From Quisquiliibacterium sp. (lineage in GTDB: Bacteria; Pseudomonadota; Gammaproteobacteria; Burkholderiales; Burkholderiaceae_E): 10,024 nucleotides of DNA. The notes beneath the pieces were generated by a model. The model saw nothing but the letters and a program-made list of their open reading frames with translations, was not told the origin of the DNA and searched no databases. Position 1 is the first letter of the stretch, and every line of letters begins with the position of its first letter. Shown here piece by piece: positions 1-6,508 of this stretch. The DNA lies in contig JALRBB010000389.1 of NCBI GenBank assembly GCA_023257915.1, positions 1 through 10,024 of the forward strand, written 5' to 3'. A program made the translations under genes and the position numbers.

Positions 1-22
1 TCTTGCTTGGGTGGCAACTTGC

Positions 23-1570
23 TCAACCGACGATGCCGATCTGCCAGGGAACGAACTCGTGATCGCCCAGACCAAGTTCCTCGCTCTTGCTGCGATCACC
101 AGATGCGGTGCGCAGGATCAGTTCAAAGATCTGCTGTCCCATCTGCGCGATGGATGCTGTGCCATCGAGCACCGCGCCACAATTGATGTCCATATCCTCT
201 TCGAGGCGCCGGTACATCGGCGTGTTGGTTGCCAGCTTCAACGATGGGACCGGCTTGGCGCCGAACATCGAACCGCGTCCGGTCGTGAACGCGATGATGT
301 TCGCGCCGCCGGCGATCTGGCCGGTGGCTGAGCATGGATCGTAGCCCGGGGTGTCCATGAACACGAAGCCCTTGGTCGTGACCGGCTCGGCATATTTATA
401 GACCTCCATCAAAGGTCCGGTACCGCCCTTCATCGACGAACCCAGCGACTTCTCGAAGATGTTGGCAAGGCCGCCGACCTGATTGCCGGGGCTGACCACG
501 CCGTTGATCTGAACATCGCGACCGACCGCGTACTGGTCCTTCCACCAGCGGATGCGCTCAATCAGCTTTTCGCCAACCTCGCGCGACACCGCACGCCGCG
601 TCAGCGTGTGCTCGACCCCGTAGATCTCGGGCGTTTCGGACAGAATCGCGGTACCGCCATGACGTACCAGCAGATCCATCGCCGCACCCAGGGCGGGATT
701 CGCGGTGATCGACGAAAACCCGTCAGAGCCGCCGCACTGCAGACCGACGCTGATGTGCGAAGCCGGCACCGTCTGGCGCGTCACTTGGTTGGCCACTGGC
801 AGCAACTCCTTGACCGCAGCCACGCCAGCCTCGATCGTGCGACGCGTGCCACCGGTCTCCTGCATCACGAAGGTGCGCAGATTCGGCCCTGGCCGCAGGC
901 CCTCGTCCTCGAGAAGGCCGGCAATCTGGTTACGCTCACAGCCAAGACCGACAACCAGCACACCAGCCAGATTCGGATGGCGGACATAGCCAGCCAGCGT
1001 GCGACGCAGCAAGGCCATCGGCTCGCCGGTCATCTCCATGCCGCATCCCAGACCATGCGCGAATGCAACCACCCCATCGACATTGGGAAAGTCCGCCAGA
1101 CGCTCCGCCGTGAACCACTCGGCGATCCGGTGCACGACCGTCGCCGAGCAATTGACCGTCGATACGATGCCCACGTAATTGCGCGTGGCAACCCGGCCAT
1201 CGGCTCGCACGATGCCCTGGAAGGTGGCGCGCTCGGCCTCGGGAATCATGTCGACCGGCTTGTAGTCCTCGCCATAGGCGTAGTCACGATCGAACTCGCG
1301 AAACTCGGTGTTGTGCGAGTGCACCAACGTGCCTGCCGGAATGTCCACCGCTGCGAAGCCGACGACCACGTTGTACTTCAGGATCGGCTCTCCCTTGGTG
1401 ATCGCGCGCGCGGCGATCTTGTAGCCGGCCGGCACCTGACTGCGCAGCGTGAAACCTTCATCGGGCACCGCCGTGCCGATGCCAACGTCGACACGGGCAA
1501 CCACGACGTTGTCGCCCGAATTCAGCCGGATCACCGGGCCAATCACCTTCTTGTCTGACAGATCAATCAT
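23..1570 (-). CDS. UxaA/GarD-superfamily sugar-acid dehydratase (altronate dehydratase-like), with fused SAF domain
   Basis: Probable cytoplasmic, metal-dependent dehydratase that removes water from a sugar acid such as altronate or galactarate to give a 2-keto-3-deoxy acid. The 515-residue protein matches full-length UxaA (about 500 residues). An N-terminal SAF domain (roughly residues 10-95, ending near VHSHN) is followed by the catalytic region with RNYVGIVSTVNCS, FAHGLGCGMEM, GLGCERNQI and GLQCGGSDGFS. Near the C-terminus are TTGRGSMFG (429-437) and EDMDINCG (458-465), both hallmarks of the family. I chose the ATG at 1570, which has GGGTG a few bases upstream. An in-frame GTG at 1582 would add four residues but has no Shine-Dalgarno site. 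The family is confident; the substrate is not. Sulfolactate sulfo-lyase SuyAB belongs to the same superfamily, so a non-sugar substrate is possible. A terminator-like hairpin and possible promoter lie just upstream, suggesting its own transcript. Confidence 0.92.
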   Translation of the reverse strand: MIDLSDKKVIGPVIRLNSGDNVVVARVDVGIGTAVPDEGFTLRSQVPAGYKIAARAITKGEPILKYNVVVGFAAVDIPAGTLVHSHNTEFREFDRDYAYGEDYKPVDMIPEAERATFQGIVRADGRVATRNYVGIVSTVNCSATVVHRIAEWFTAERLADFPNVDGVVAFAHGLGCGMEMTGEPMALLRRTLAGYVRHPNLAGVLVVGLGCERNQIAGLLEDEGLRPGPNLRTFVMQETGGTRRTIEAGVAAVKELLPVANQVTRQTVPASHISVGLQCGGSDGFSSITANPALGAAMDLLVRHGGTAILSETPEIYGVEHTLTRRAVSREVGEKLIERIRWWKDQYAVGRDVQINGVVSPGNQVGGLANIFEKSLGSSMKGGTGPLMEVYKYAEPVTTKGFVFMDTPGYDPCSATGQIAGGANIIAFTTGRGSMFGAKPVPSLKLATNTPMYRRLEEDMDINCGAVLDGTASIAQMGQQIFELILRTASGDRSKSEELGLGDHEFVPWQIGIVG

Positions 1571-1589
1571 CGATGCACCCACAGTGAGT

Positions 1590-1618
1590 AATTCAACGGA
1601 AGTTCACCAAACGTTCAA
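1590..1618 (-). promoter_or_regulatory. possible sigma-70 promoter for the UxaA-family gene
   Basis: Reading the minus strand, TTGAAC (1613-1618) is a good -35 match (4 of 6). It stands 17 bases from TGAATT (1590-1595), a poor -10 match (3 of 6). Transcription would start close to 1583, just ahead of the ATG at 1570. The heptamer CGTTGAA occurs twice here, 22 bases apart, which could mark an operator. This is inferred from sequence only. Confidence 0.3.
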
Positions 1619-1620
1619 CG

Positions 1621-1643
1621 AAAAAGCGGCCGCGACAGGCCGC
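1621..1643 (-). terminator. probable Rho-independent terminator after the dienelactone hydrolase gene
   Basis: On the minus strand GCGGCC (1643-1638), a 6-base loop TGTCGC and GGCCGC form a perfect 6-bp all-GC stem followed directly by TTTTT (1625-1621). It lies about 85 bases after the stop of the dienelactone hydrolase gene and before the start of the UxaA-family gene. It would end the first transcript or attenuate read-through into the second. The T-tract is short, so efficiency may be moderate. Confidence 0.55.
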
Positions 1644-1727
1644 CTCGAACGCATTGCTCGCAAACCGAACAGCTGTAACGCGTCAAGCGGCAAGCCCCAT
1701 CGGGACGCCGCATGGCGTGATGATGCC

Positions 1728-2393
1728 TCAAGCGAGCGTCTTGCCCAGGAAGCTCATCATCCGCTGCCAGGCCTGTTCGGCGCAGTTTGCGTCATAGACG
1801 TCGGCGCGGCGCTCGTTGAAGAAGCCGTGCGCAGCGTCATAGCGGTGGATTTCCGGGCTCAGGCCGGCCGCCTTCATCTCGGCCTCGAGCGCATCGGCAG
1901 CCTGTGGCGTGCACCAGTCGTCCTTGTTCGCAAAATGCGCCTGCAAGGGAATGCGAATGTCCTTCGGGCTTGCCAGCTGAGCCGGCGGAATCCCGTAAAA
2001 GCACACGCCGGCTGAAAGCTCGGGGACATGCACCGAGGCCGCGATCGTCAGCGCACCGCCCATGCAAAAACCCATGACTGCAACCTTGCCACCATTGGCC
2101 GCAAGATGCTGCGCAGCGCCACGGATGTCCTGATGGGTTGCGCCGGGGAAATCCAGACCGGTCATCAGATGATTGGCCTCATCCGGCTGCTGCGTGACCC
2201 GCCCCTGGTAGAGATCCGGAGCCAGTGCGTTGTACCCGGCGCGAGCGAAACGATCGGCAACACCGCAGATCTGATCGTTCAGGCCCCACCACTCCTGGAT
2301 CACGATTACGCTCGGGCGCCCCTGTCCAGCCTGCGCGAAGTATCCGGACGTGCTGCCGCCGTCTGGCCGAGTGAATGCGATTTTCTGTCCCAT
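1728..2393 (-). CDS. dienelactone hydrolase family protein
   Basis: Alpha/beta-hydrolase of the dienelactone hydrolase (carboxymethylenebutenolidase) family, 221 residues, a typical length, with no signal peptide. Classical members hydrolyse dienelactone to maleylacetate in aromatic breakdown; many homologues act on other lactones or esters. The active site looks complete: nucleophile Cys110 in GFCMGG, acid Asp158 or Asp159 in NKDDWCTP, His189 in DAAHGFFN, and the family glutamate Glu34 in QEWWGLND. The ATG at 2393 is chosen because CCAGGAG sits 7 bases upstream; an open frame continues to 2480 but its extra residues do not resemble the family. It is divergent from the hydratase-transporter-monooxygenase operon, which fits a shared catabolic role. 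The exact substrate cannot be read from sequence. Confidence 0.92.
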   Translation of the reverse strand: MGQKIAFTRPDGGSTSGYFAQAGQGRPSVIVIQEWWGLNDQICGVADRFARAGYNALAPDLYQGRVTQQPDEANHLMTGLDFPGATHQDIRGAAQHLAANGGKVAVMGFCMGGALTIAASVHVPELSAGVCFYGIPPAQLASPKDIRIPLQAHFANKDDWCTPQAADALEAEMKAAGLSPEIHRYDAAHGFFNERRADVYDANCAEQAWQRMMSFLGKTLA

Positions 2394-2710
2394 CGTTTCG
2401 CTCCTGGTTGCGGATTGGGTCGGCACCGGCGTCTCCGCGGGCGGCAGATGCCACTGCGCAGGCGCCCTGCAGTCGTGCAAGCACCTTGCTGTAACCGACC
2501 AGCGTAAACCCGGGTTCCGGCCCCGGCAATCGCGCCCTCACGGATCTTTCCGGTATACGAAACCCACCGTCGGACGCGGGGTCGATGCACCTTGCGCCGT
2601 GGCATCATCGATCGTCCCGACCTTCAAGCCCTTGCTCCGGGTCAGCTGGTCCCACCGTTCTCGCGCGCCTGCCGCGCGTTCCCCTCCGACAAACCCATTC
2701 CGGTTTCAAC
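2394..2710. promoter_or_regulatory. divergent intergenic region between hydrolase and hydratase genes
   Basis: This 317-bp gap separates divergent genes and should hold the promoters of both the hydrolase (minus) and the hydratase operon (plus). It contains a perfect 10-bp palindrome AACCCGGGTT at 2507-2516 that could be an operator half or core, and a TATACG at 2554-2559 that resembles a -10 box without a good -35. No convincing gene, terminator or RNA was seen here; the short open frames lack ribosome-binding sites and family resemblance. Confidence 0.4.
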
Positions 2711-3505
2711 ATGACGATCAGCCCGACCGCCGCCGCCAAGGCTGCAAGCCTCTTGTGGACCCACTGGCAAGCCGGAACCCGGCTCGCGGCGCTGCCCTCA
2801 GATTGCAGACCGGCCAGCCGAGGCGATGGCTACCAGATCCAGGCAGCGGTGCGCAGTGCCTCCGGCCGGCCGCAATTCGGCTGGAAGATCGCTGCAACCA
2901 GTGCTGCCGGACAGGCGCACATCGGGGTCGACGGCCCGCTGGCAGGCCGGCTGCTGTGCGGTCAGATCGATGCCGATGGGGACTGCGTCGCGCTGGGCAG
3001 CACACAGATGCGAGTCGCCGAGGTGGAATTCGCATTTCGCATGGGCCGCAGCCTTGGGCCGCGCGCTGATGCGTACTCGGTGCAGGAGGTTCTGGACGCG
3101 GTGGCCACGCTGCACCCGGCGATTGAGATTCCGGACTCGCGCTATGAGGATTTCGTCACCGCTGGCGCGCCACAGCTGATTGCAGACAATGCCTGCGCGC
3201 ATCGCTTCATTCTTGGCGCCGCGGCGGCGTGCGACTGGCGTGCGATTGACCTGCGTGCTCACCAGGTCGACTGCCTTGTCACTGGACGTGCCCCGATGCA
3301 AGGCAAAGGCGAAAACGTGCTCGGCGATCCCCGCATCGCGCTGGCGTGGCTGGCCAACGAATTGCGGACCAATGACTTGGTGCTCGAAGCCGGCCAGGTC
3401 GTCACCACCGGAACCTGCCTGGTGCCGGTTCAGGTCGGACCGGGCGACGAGTTGCGGGCCGATTTCGGTCCGATCGGCCGGATCTCGGCGCGCTTCGGCG
3501 CCTGA
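2711..3505 (+). CDS. 2-keto-4-pentenoate hydratase family protein (MhpD-like, FAH superfamily)
   Basis: Metal-dependent hydratase or decarboxylase of the MhpD/HpaH/4-oxalocrotonate decarboxylase group. Characterised members add water to 2-hydroxypenta-2,4-dienoate-type acids or decarboxylate 4-oxalocrotonate in meta-cleavage pathways. The 264-residue length is normal. The expected metal-binding glutamates are present: Glu104 and Glu106 in AEVEFAF and Glu139 in PAIEIPDSR, with the active-site lysine at Lys59 in GWKI. The C-terminal half carries the usual GKGENVLGDPRIALAWLAN segment. I start at the ATG at 2711 because family similarity begins there. Its Shine-Dalgarno site is weak; an in-frame ATG at 2585 would add 42 residues of unlikely composition. 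It is the first gene of a tight plus-strand operon with a transporter and a monooxygenase. Hydratase versus decarboxylase cannot be decided by eye. Confidence 0.9.
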   Translation: MTISPTAAAKAASLLWTHWQAGTRLAALPSDCRPASRGDGYQIQAAVRSASGRPQFGWKIAATSAAGQAHIGVDGPLAGRLLCGQIDADGDCVALGSTQMRVAEVEFAFRMGRSLGPRADAYSVQEVLDAVATLHPAIEIPDSRYEDFVTAGAPQLIADNACAHRFILGAAAACDWRAIDLRAHQVDCLVTGRAPMQGKGENVLGDPRIALAWLANELRTNDLVLEAGQVVTTGTCLVPVQVGPGDELRADFGPIGRISARFGA

Positions 3506-3527
3506 GCCGGTTCCCGGTTTCGCAAGC

Positions 3528-4517
3528 ATGCGCAATACCAAGGCAAACACTCCCGGCACGACGCCGGCGACCGGCACTGCGGGACAACACGATCAAGGCA
3601 GCGCGGCCAGTGCGCTGATGGTCGGCACCGCCTGCTACCTGTTCTCGAGCGTGTTCTGGGGCATGAACATTCCGTTTACCGCGGTGCTGTTCAAGACCTT
3701 CGATCCGTTTTTCCTGTCGGCGGTCCGCGTCGTGATCGCGATGATCCTGCTCGGAGCGATCGCGTGGGCGAGCCACGGCGCAGGGGCGCTGCGCATCCCG
3801 CTGCGCGCGTCGCGCTTCGCGCTGCTGACCCTGACGATGGCTGCTTTTTTCACCTTCTACAACCTGGGCCTTCGCTACACCAACCCCATCACCGCTGCGG
3901 CGCTGATGGCCGGCACGCCGGTCTACGCGGCGATCACGATGCGCCTGGTCACCGGCACGCCCCTGGAGCGTGGCTTTCACGGTGCGGCCTTGCTCACGAT
4001 CATCGGCGCCGGCATTGCGATCTACGGCCGCGGCAGTGCCAGCGGCCAGGGCCTTAGCCTGCAGGGCGGAGAGATTTTCGTCGTTGCCTCGCTGGTGTCC
4101 TGGACCCTGTATTCCATCTTTGCGCAACGCTGGTTTCCGCGCGAAACCCCGCAAATCCAGCGCACCTTCGTGTCGATGATCGGCACTTCGGTCTGGCTGG
4201 CGATCAGCTGGCTGGTGTTCTATCGCCTCGGCATGGCTGGCGGCCCGAAGGTGAGCCCGGATTCGCAAGCCTTGCTGTTCCTGTTTGCCACCGCGATCCT
4301 GGCCACCGGGCTCGGTGGCGTCACCTGGAATATCGGCGTCAACCGAATCGGCCTGATGCCGGGCTCAGTCTGGCAAAACACCGTACCGGTGTTCGGCGTG
4401 CTGATTGCGCTACCCTTCGGATTCGTGCCGACCGGCGAGCAAATTCTTGGCGGCATGATCGTGTTGACCGGGGTGCTCTACATGCAGTGGCACAAGCTGC
4501 GCCAAGCCAAGCGCTGA
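3528..4517 (+). CDS. EamA/DMT-family transporter
   Basis: Inner-membrane transporter of the drug/metabolite transporter superfamily, 329 residues, with two EamA repeats (about 31-165 and 180-320) and roughly ten hydrophobic helices. Recognisable pieces are SSVFWGMNIPFTAVLFK at the first helix, AAFFTFYNLGLRYTNPITAAAL in repeat one, and GLGGVTWNIGVNRIGLMPGS in repeat two, which mirrors it. The first 30 residues are hydrophilic and low in complexity (Thr, Ala, Pro, Gly). The ATG at 3618 is therefore an alternative start, although neither has a strong Shine-Dalgarno site. The gene starts 22 bases after the hydratase stop and ends 30 bases before the monooxygenase start, so co-transcription is likely. 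DMT members export or import small metabolites; the substrate here is probably tied to the catabolic genes around it, but that is inference. Confidence 0.9.
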   Translation: MRNTKANTPGTTPATGTAGQHDQGSAASALMVGTACYLFSSVFWGMNIPFTAVLFKTFDPFFLSAVRVVIAMILLGAIAWASHGAGALRIPLRASRFALLTLTMAAFFTFYNLGLRYTNPITAAALMAGTPVYAAITMRLVTGTPLERGFHGAALLTIIGAGIAIYGRGSASGQGLSLQGGEIFVVASLVSWTLYSIFAQRWFPRETPQIQRTFVSMIGTSVWLAISWLVFYRLGMAGGPKVSPDSQALLFLFATAILATGLGGVTWNIGVNRIGLMPGSVWQNTVPVFGVLIALPFGFVPTGEQILGGMIVLTGVLYMQWHKLRQAKR

Positions 4518-4525
4518 CTGTGACA

Positions 4526-4546
4526 GAGCCCCTTTGCGGGAGGCTC
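4526..4546 (+). promoter_or_regulatory. hairpin that would cover the monooxygenase ribosome-binding site
   Basis: GAGCCCC (4526-4532) can pair with GGGAGGCTC (4538-4546) to give 5 bp plus 2 bp around a single bulged A at 4541, with a TTTGCG loop. The 3' arm contains the GGGAGG Shine-Dalgarno site (4538-4543), only 4 bases before the ATG at 4548. Folding would hide the site and could tune translation. There is no T-run, so it is not a standard terminator. Confidence 0.35.
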
Positions 4547-4547
4547 C

Positions 4548-6254
4548 ATGCAGACCAGCGCACCCAGGCGCATCGGCCCATTCGTTCTTGACGAGCACCC
4601 TGCCCGTTTGCCGGCGATGATCGGCAAGCGCGATGCAAGTCGTCACAAGGTCGTGATCGCCGGCGGCGGACCGGTCGGACTCGCTTGCGCGCTGGCACTC
4701 GCCAACTGGGGGATCGCCAGCGTGGTGCTCGAAGCCGACACCACGGTCTGCGATGGCAGCCGGGCGATCTGCATTTCGCGCCGCAGCCTGCAGATTCTGC
4801 AGCGACTCGACGCGCTGGACGCACACCTGGACAAAGGGCTGCCCTGGCTGGGCGGGCGAACCTTCCATCGCGAGCGCGAGATCCTGCACTTCACAATGCC
4901 GAACGATGAGGATCAGAAGCTGCCGCCGATGATCAACATCCAGCAGTACTGGATCGAACAGTTCCTCGTCGAAGCGGCTGCGCGTCGCAGTGGCCTGATC
5001 GATATCCGCTGGGGCACCACGCTGACCGGATTTCGCCAGCACCCCGACGGCCTCGAACTCGATGCGCGCTGCGAAGCCACCGACTACCAACTCGACGCCG
5101 ACTGGTTGATCGCAGCCGACGGCGGACAAAGCCTGCTGCGCAAGCAGCTTGGCCTGAAGCTCGAAGGGGTTGGTTGGAACAGCAAGTTCGTCATCGTCGA
5201 CGTCGAACTGCCCAGCCCGTATCCGACGGAACGACGCGCCTGGTTCGATCCTCCGTCGAACCCCGGACTGACGGTCCTGATGCATCGCCAGCCAGACGAT
5301 CTGTGGCGCATCGACTACCAGATCCCGGACGATGCCGACATGGACGAAGCGCTCAAGCCCGCCAATGTCGAAGCCTTCGTGCAGCGGCACCTGGACTTCA
5401 CTGGTGAGGGTAGCCTGCCAAGAAAGACCGTCTGGATCAGCGCCTATCGCGCCGGCGCGATGACGCTTGAGACTTACCGACATGGCCGCGTGCTGTTCGC
5501 CGGCAATGCGGCCCACGCGCTGCCGATCTTTGGTGTACGCGGACTGAACTCCGGCCTGGACGATGCGGACAACCTGGGCTGGAAGCTCGCGGCGGTGATC
5601 CACGGCTGGAGCGATCAGAGCCTGCTGGCGAGCTACGACGCCGAGCGACTGCATGCGTTTCGCGTGAATGCGGCGGCGGCGATCCAGAGCACCGAATTCA
5701 TGGCACCGCCAACGCCGGGCGCCCGGCTGATGCGCGATGCAGCGCTGTCGCTGTCGCTGGCCCATTCGGCAATCTCGCAATTGGCCAATCCGCGCCAGAC
5801 CTCGGTGATCACCTACGAAAACTCGCCGCTCAATCTGCCGGACGATGCGTTCGAGTGCGGCCCGGTGCCCGGTGCCGCGCTGCTCGAGGCACCGGTTCGC
5901 AGTGCGGACGGTGAATGCCATCTGACCGATCTGCTGGGCACGCACTGGACCATCCTGGTCTTTTCGGCCGACGCATGGCTGGATCCGCAACTCGACGAGC
6001 GGCTTCGCCAGCTGCAAGGCAAGTCACCGCCGCTGCGCACCGTAGTGATTGCTGCCACCGGACGCCCGGACGGCGATGCGTACCGGGTGCTGATCATCGA
6101 TCATCGCCGTCGCGCAGCGGCATTGCACGGAGCGGACTCCGGCGCGGTCTACCTGATTCGACCCGACGGCCATGTCGCCGGCCGTTGGCTGCGCCAGGAC
6201 GATCCGGCTCTGCTCGAACAAATGCGCAAGCTTCCGACCACGCTCGCTGTCTAG
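4548..6254 (+). CDS. FAD-dependent class A monooxygenase with C-terminal thioredoxin-like domain (MhpA/PheA-like)
   Basis: Flavoprotein hydroxylase of the aromatic-ring monooxygenase superfamily, 568 residues, cytoplasmic, expected to use NAD(P)H and O2 to hydroxylate a phenolic or related substrate. After a 33-residue extension comes the FAD Rossmann motif KVVIAGGGPVGLACALAL (GGGPVG at 39-44), then the DG motif IAADGGQSLLRKQLG (Asp191). The second FAD motif reads LFAGNAAHALPIFGVRG, followed by LNSGLDDADNLGWKLA. The usual GD aspartate is Asn320 here. The last 150 residues resemble the thioredoxin-fold tail of phenol-hydroxylase-type enzymes (WTILVFSADAW, VYLIRPDGHVAGRW). The start is fixed by GGGAGG 4 bases upstream. 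It follows the transporter by 30 bases and precedes a small DUF2783-like gene, a pairing I recall for this monooxygenase subgroup. The substrate is unknown. Confidence 0.92.
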   Translation: MQTSAPRRIGPFVLDEHPARLPAMIGKRDASRHKVVIAGGGPVGLACALALANWGIASVVLEADTTVCDGSRAICISRRSLQILQRLDALDAHLDKGLPWLGGRTFHREREILHFTMPNDEDQKLPPMINIQQYWIEQFLVEAAARRSGLIDIRWGTTLTGFRQHPDGLELDARCEATDYQLDADWLIAADGGQSLLRKQLGLKLEGVGWNSKFVIVDVELPSPYPTERRAWFDPPSNPGLTVLMHRQPDDLWRIDYQIPDDADMDEALKPANVEAFVQRHLDFTGEGSLPRKTVWISAYRAGAMTLETYRHGRVLFAGNAAHALPIFGVRGLNSGLDDADNLGWKLAAVIHGWSDQSLLASYDAERLHAFRVNAAAAIQSTEFMAPPTPGARLMRDAALSLSLAHSAISQLANPRQTSVITYENSPLNLPDDAFECGPVPGAALLEAPVRSADGECHLTDLLGTHWTILVFSADAWLDPQLDERLRQLQGKSPPLRTVVIAATGRPDGDAYRVLIIDHRRRAAALHGADSGAVYLIRPDGHVAGRWLRQDDPALLEQMRKLPTTLAV

Positions 6255-6284
6255 GCGCAAGGTCCGATCGGCAAGGGGATGCTG

Positions 6285-6482
6285 ATGAACGAACTCGATG
6301 CCTCTGAACGCGAAATGCTGTTTCGCGAATGTCGCACGGCCCTGGACACGATGGCGCAGGACCAGCATCCGCTGTTCCTTGCACGCCTGGCCCTGTTGCT
6401 GTTCGAGCAGGTCGGCGACGCCGAGCGCTGCCGTACCTGTATCGCGCAGGCGCTTGAAGGCTTATCCCGGCCAAGCTGCTAA
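6285..6482 (+). CDS. small DUF2783-like protein next to the monooxygenase
   Basis: A 65-residue, predicted soluble, helical protein. The pattern FLARLALLLFEQVGD followed by a helix resembles DUF2783, a short family usually found beside FAD-dependent oxidoreductases such as the one just upstream (30-base gap). I choose the ATG at 6285 because AAGGGG (6273-6278) is 6 bases upstream of it; the in-frame ATG at 6279 directly abuts that site. It has four cysteines, two of them in ERCRTCIAQ (CxxC) and one as the last residue, but no zinc-finger pattern is complete. No catalytic motif is visible. A role as partner, stabiliser or maturation factor of the monooxygenase is inference from position only. 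The family match is from memory of its pattern and is moderately certain; that the gene is real is more certain. Confidence 0.65.
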   Translation: MNELDASEREMLFRECRTALDTMAQDQHPLFLARLALLLFEQVGDAERCRTCIAQALEGLSRPSC

Positions 6483-6508
6483 ACGCAGGTCAGCCAACGC
6501 CAACCGGT

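Noticed and set aside
608..1558. 316-codon open frame on the plus strand opposite the UxaA-family gene
   Set aside because: No recognisable domain and shadow-like composition; the minus strand carries all UxaA motifs.
3180..3527. Upstream extension of the transporter frame into the hydratase gene
   Set aside because: The extra residues overlap the hydratase coding region in another frame and do not resemble any transporter N-terminus; the ATG at 3528 fits the operon spacing.
3402..4268. 288-codon open frame on the minus strand opposite the transporter
   Set aside because: Extremely rich in Arg, Asp, Gln and His with no motif; it mirrors a membrane protein on the plus strand.
4410..6017. 535-codon open frame on the minus strand opposite the monooxygenase
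   Set aside because: Composition is rich in Arg, Gln, His and Ala with no family motif, and the plus strand here clearly encodes a monooxygenase with a good ribosome-binding site. It is an antisense shadow common in GC-rich genes.
6483..6508. Bidirectional terminator between the convergent small gene and GGT-like gene
   Set aside because: The 26-bp gap has no clear inverted repeat or T-tract, so no terminator can be supported there.
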